Origin: Candidatus Methylomirabilis sp. | GTDB taxonomy: Bacteria; Oederibacteriota; PGYV01; DYJU01 | Assembly (NCBI GenBank): GCA_020722985.1 | Contig: DYJU01000010.1 | Span: forward strand, 1 to 41,376 | Direction: 5' to 3' | DNA length: 41,376 bases | In this document: positions 39,096-41,376 of the stretch, one piece after another | How positions within the stretch are numbered: position 1 is the stretch's first letter | Layout: each line of letters starts with the position of its first letter | Translations under genes and position numbers: made by a program | The notes under the pieces: model-generated | What the model was told of the DNA's origin: nothing | Databases searched by the model: none | What the model saw: the letters and a program-made list of their open reading frames with translations, nothing else

Positions 39096-39413
39096 TAATA
39101 GTTTAGTCGCCAGAAGTCCACTTGTAAAAGTGTGGCTAACAGTAAGGAAACACCTGACTGTGTCATTTTCAGAAAGCCGAAAGAGGAGCATAGAAGGGAA
39201 AAATAAGGGTAATATGAAACTTAAGGAAGTAATCTTACTGTTGAAAGCGGAAGAAGACAAGACTAAAAAGCAGCAGATAATAAAAACAAGATTGCTCTGT
39301 CATGCGAAATATAAGGTGGAATGGAAGACAAAAATTATAATTCGCCTGACTTTAAAATGATAACAGAAAAAATTTAATGATTAATTTTGTTTTACCAATG
39401 GCTAAACTGTTAC
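39096..39413 (+). repeat. interspersed MITE-like structured repeat, copy B
   Basis: Same element as copy A: agaaagccgaaag..ataagggtaatat..., aaaacaagattgctctgtca, ttcgcctgacttt, attttgttttaccaatggctaaactgttac; ends TTAATAGTTTAG...CTAAACTGTTAC. Confidence 0.85.
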
Positions 39414-39454
39414 AAAAAACTTTTAAAATATTAAAATTTTTTTAAGGAGAAAAA

Positions 39455-40393
39455 ATGAAATATATAAAAAAAATTGTGGTATTACTTATTCCAGGAATTA
39501 TTTTCTTTTTATATGATTTTAATATTAAAGCAGAAAGTTCAGAAGATTATTCTATTGCCTATATAAATGACTATGAGGGGGAATGCCTTATAAAAAGAAA
39601 AGGACAAGATATAGCAGAGGTAATTATGGATATTTATTTACCGCTTTATGAAGGTGATAGTGTTATAACAGAATTAGGCAGCAGAGCAGAAATTGTTTTT
39701 GATGATGCTACTTTAATTAAACTTGACCCGAACAGTAGTATAGTGATCAAGGATTTAAAAAAGGGAAAAAATAATAAAACATTACTTGACTTGCTAAAAG
39801 GAAAAGTAATTGCGATTGTAAAAAAATTGACAGTAGATGAAGAATTTACAATAAAGACAAAATTAGCAGCTGCTGCTGTAAAAGGAACTGAATTTATAGT
39901 AGAAGCAGGTGACGAAGAAAGAGTTGGAGTATATGATGGAAAAGTAGAAGTTGCATCTGTTGATATGGATGGCAATATTTTACATAAAATCATACTTGAT
40001 AAAGATAAAGAAACCAAAATTGTTAAAAAGTTAAAAATTCCTGAAAAACCTAAAAATTTGGGCAGGGACTTTATTAAAAGATATAAAGAAATAAAAGATT
40101 TAAGAAAAAAAATTGAATTTGTTAGAGAGATGCGAAATAAAGGAGAAATTAAGAAATATAAATTAAAAAGAAGAATAGAAAGAATTGAAAATTTAAAAAA
40201 GATTATGAATAATAATCCAAATAAATTTAAGAGTTTAACTCCAAAACAAAAAAAATTAATTGATAAAATGATGCAATTGGAACCATATTATAGAAAGCAG
40301 ATTGAAGATATGGAGAGAAAAGAAATAAAAGAAAAAAGAAAAATTAAATTAATCAAGCAATTAGACAAAATAAAAAAGGAAGGTGAAAAATAA
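39455..40393 (+). CDS. FecR-domain secreted protein
   Basis: Signal peptide; EGDSVITELGSRAEIVFDDATLIKLDPNSSIVIKDL; LKGKVIAIVKKL; AAVKGTEFIVEAG. Confidence 0.88.
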   Translation: MKYIKKIVVLLIPGIIFFLYDFNIKAESSEDYSIAYINDYEGECLIKRKGQDIAEVIMDIYLPLYEGDSVITELGSRAEIVFDDATLIKLDPNSSIVIKDLKKGKNNKTLLDLLKGKVIAIVKKLTVDEEFTIKTKLAAAAVKGTEFIVEAGDEERVGVYDGKVEVASVDMDGNILHKIILDKDKETKIVKKLKIPEKPKNLGRDFIKRYKEIKDLRKKIEFVREMRNKGEIKKYKLKRRIERIENLKKIMNNNPNKFKSLTPKQKKLIDKMMQLEPYYRKQIEDMERKEIKEKRKIKLIKQLDKIKKEGEK

Positions 40394-40953
40394 TTAAAAA
40401 ATTATTTAAATTTATTATTATTATTTTTTTATCTGGTTTTATTTATGCTGAGGATAAAGATTTAAACGATACATCCAAAAATGAAATGAAGAGGATAGTT
40501 AAAGTAACAATAGAAAACAAAACAGTTTATGATGTGATGACGCATACAGATTTTGCCAGCAATATTTTGCTTTCATGGGGAATAATATCAACAGGAACAG
40601 GAATTTTACTTATGAATGGCAATGAAAGAATGACAAAATCCTTAGGAATACAAAATACAATATGGGGTGCCGCTGAGATAGGGGCTGCAATGTGGGTAAA
40701 AGGATTAATTGAAGGAAAAAAAGAAAGTGAATTTGATAAAGAAAAATTTAAGCAAAAATTTCAGGAGATTTTGGGTTTTAAATTTTTTATTGATTTAGGA
40801 ATTATTGGCATTGGTTCAGCAATGTATATGTTGGGAAATGATGAAATAAAAGGGCATGGGGCTGGAATTATAATTCAAGGTTTTTCTCTTTCTGTTTTTG
40901 ATGGAATAAATTTTCTTGTTAGTAAAAATTTAAGTGAAAGATTTAAAGAGTAA
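40393..40953 (+). CDS. predicted exported/membrane protein of unknown function with probable non-canonical AUU (or AUA) start
   Basis: In-frame upstream extension IKKLFKFIIIIFLSGFIYAEDKDLNDTSKNE precedes the first ATG (40486) and looks like a signal peptide; SD aggaaggtg lies upstream; an in-frame stop TGA at 40384 limits the start to ATA 40390 or ATT 40393 (AAA 40387 excluded). Confidence 0.6.
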   Translation: MKKLFKFIIIIFLSGFIYAEDKDLNDTSKNEMKRIVKVTIENKTVYDVMTHTDFASNILLSWGIISTGTGILLMNGNERMTKSLGIQNTIWGAAEIGAAMWVKGLIEGKKESEFDKEKFKQKFQEILGFKFFIDLGIIGIGSAMYMLGNDEIKGHGAGIIIQGFSLSVFDGINFLVSKNLSERFKE

Positions 40954-41041
40954 AAATCCTATAAATTTTCAATATGTTATATTGCGAAAAGGCAGCAGTT
41001 GCACCATCTCCACATGCAGGGACAACCTGAAGTAAAATTTT
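40943..41041 (-). pseudogene. severed C-terminal fragment of a thioredoxin reductase-like gene
   Basis: Minus-strand reading gives ...KILLQVVPACGDGATAAFSQYNILKIYRIFTL*, resembling the conserved TrxB C-terminus LRQVVTAxGDGAxAAxSAxxYI. No start codon; homology begins right at the end of repeat copy C. Confidence 0.55.
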
Positions 41042-41042
41042 T

Positions 41043-41365
41043 GTAATAGTTTAGCCATCGGTAGAACAAAATTGGTCCATATATAAATATAAATCTTTTG
41101 CTTTATCATTGCGAGGTCAGGCGAACGTTAACCTTTGCCTTCTACTGCCACGCTAAATGAGCCTAACAAAGCAATCTTGATTTTATTACCAAATGCCTTT
41201 TCGTATTGTCTTCTTCTTCCGTTTTCAACTGCCAGATTGCTTCGTCATGCTTATATACCCTTATTTCCTATTTTACATTCCTCTTTCGGCTTCCTGAGAA
41301 TGACTACCACAGTGTTTTCTTACCAGAGGCATAACTTTTAACCTGTCCGACGGCATCTAAACGTA
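41043..41365 (-). repeat. interspersed MITE-like structured repeat, copy C (inverted relative to A and B)
   Basis: The reverse complement aligns along its length with copy A, including aaataagggtatataagcatgacgaagcaatctggcagttgaaaacgg and ttttgttctaccgatggctaaactattac; ends GTAATAGTTTAGCC...CATCTAAACGTAT. Confidence 0.85.
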
Positions 41366-41376
41366 TTTCAAAAAAT

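Noticed and set aside
39130-39360. 76-aa ORF (MWLTVRKHLTVSFSESRKRSIEGKNKG...)
   Set aside because: Lies wholly within repeat copy B; the frame is not preserved in copies A and C and there is no SD. Spurious ORF in a structured repeat.
41135-41341. 68-aa ORF (MPSTATLNEPNKAILILLPNAFSYC...)
   Set aside because: Lies within repeat copy C; translation of repeat sequence, not conserved as protein between copies.

Overview
This is a 41.4-kb, very AT-rich bacterial chromosomal segment with a Gram-negative-type envelope; the phylum cannot be assigned from this window. Almost all genes are on the + strand and densely packed. Recognisable genes include ugd, yicC, gmk, rpoZ, coaBC, an S8 protease, a bamA-ompH-lpxD-lpxC-fabZ-lpxA-lpxI cluster, a DegT aminotransferase, smc-ftsY, recJ, speD, a DksA/TraR-type gene, corA, rsmD, tRNA-Leu(GAG), a ROK kinase, two large polytopic TPR membrane proteins (Wzy_C-like and DUF2723-like), a sigma-54 activator, a GGDEF protein, cutA, an Fe-S membrane protein, a CcdA/TauE-like protein and a FecR-domain protein. 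The main non-routine signals are: (1) three diverged copies of a ~320-bp non-coding repeat (A 9064-9385, B 39096-39413, C 41043-41365 reversed) with imperfect terminal inverted repeats and nested, apparently covarying stems, i.e. a MITE-like or structured-RNA-like family; (2) copy C directly abuts what looks like a severed 3' end of a thioredoxin reductase gene; (3) lpxC is split by a -1 frame change exactly at an A10T7 tract; (4) two separate loci pair a PorV/UPF0164-like barrel with a secreted protein carrying a FlgD/type-IX-like C-terminal domain, and one of these is a nearly pure Thr/Pro/Glu mucin-like protein; (5) a signal-peptide-encoding extension whose only plausible starts are AUU/AUA; (6) a promoter plus terminator-like hairpin in the speD leader. 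All homology calls come from reading motifs by eye; no searches were run.
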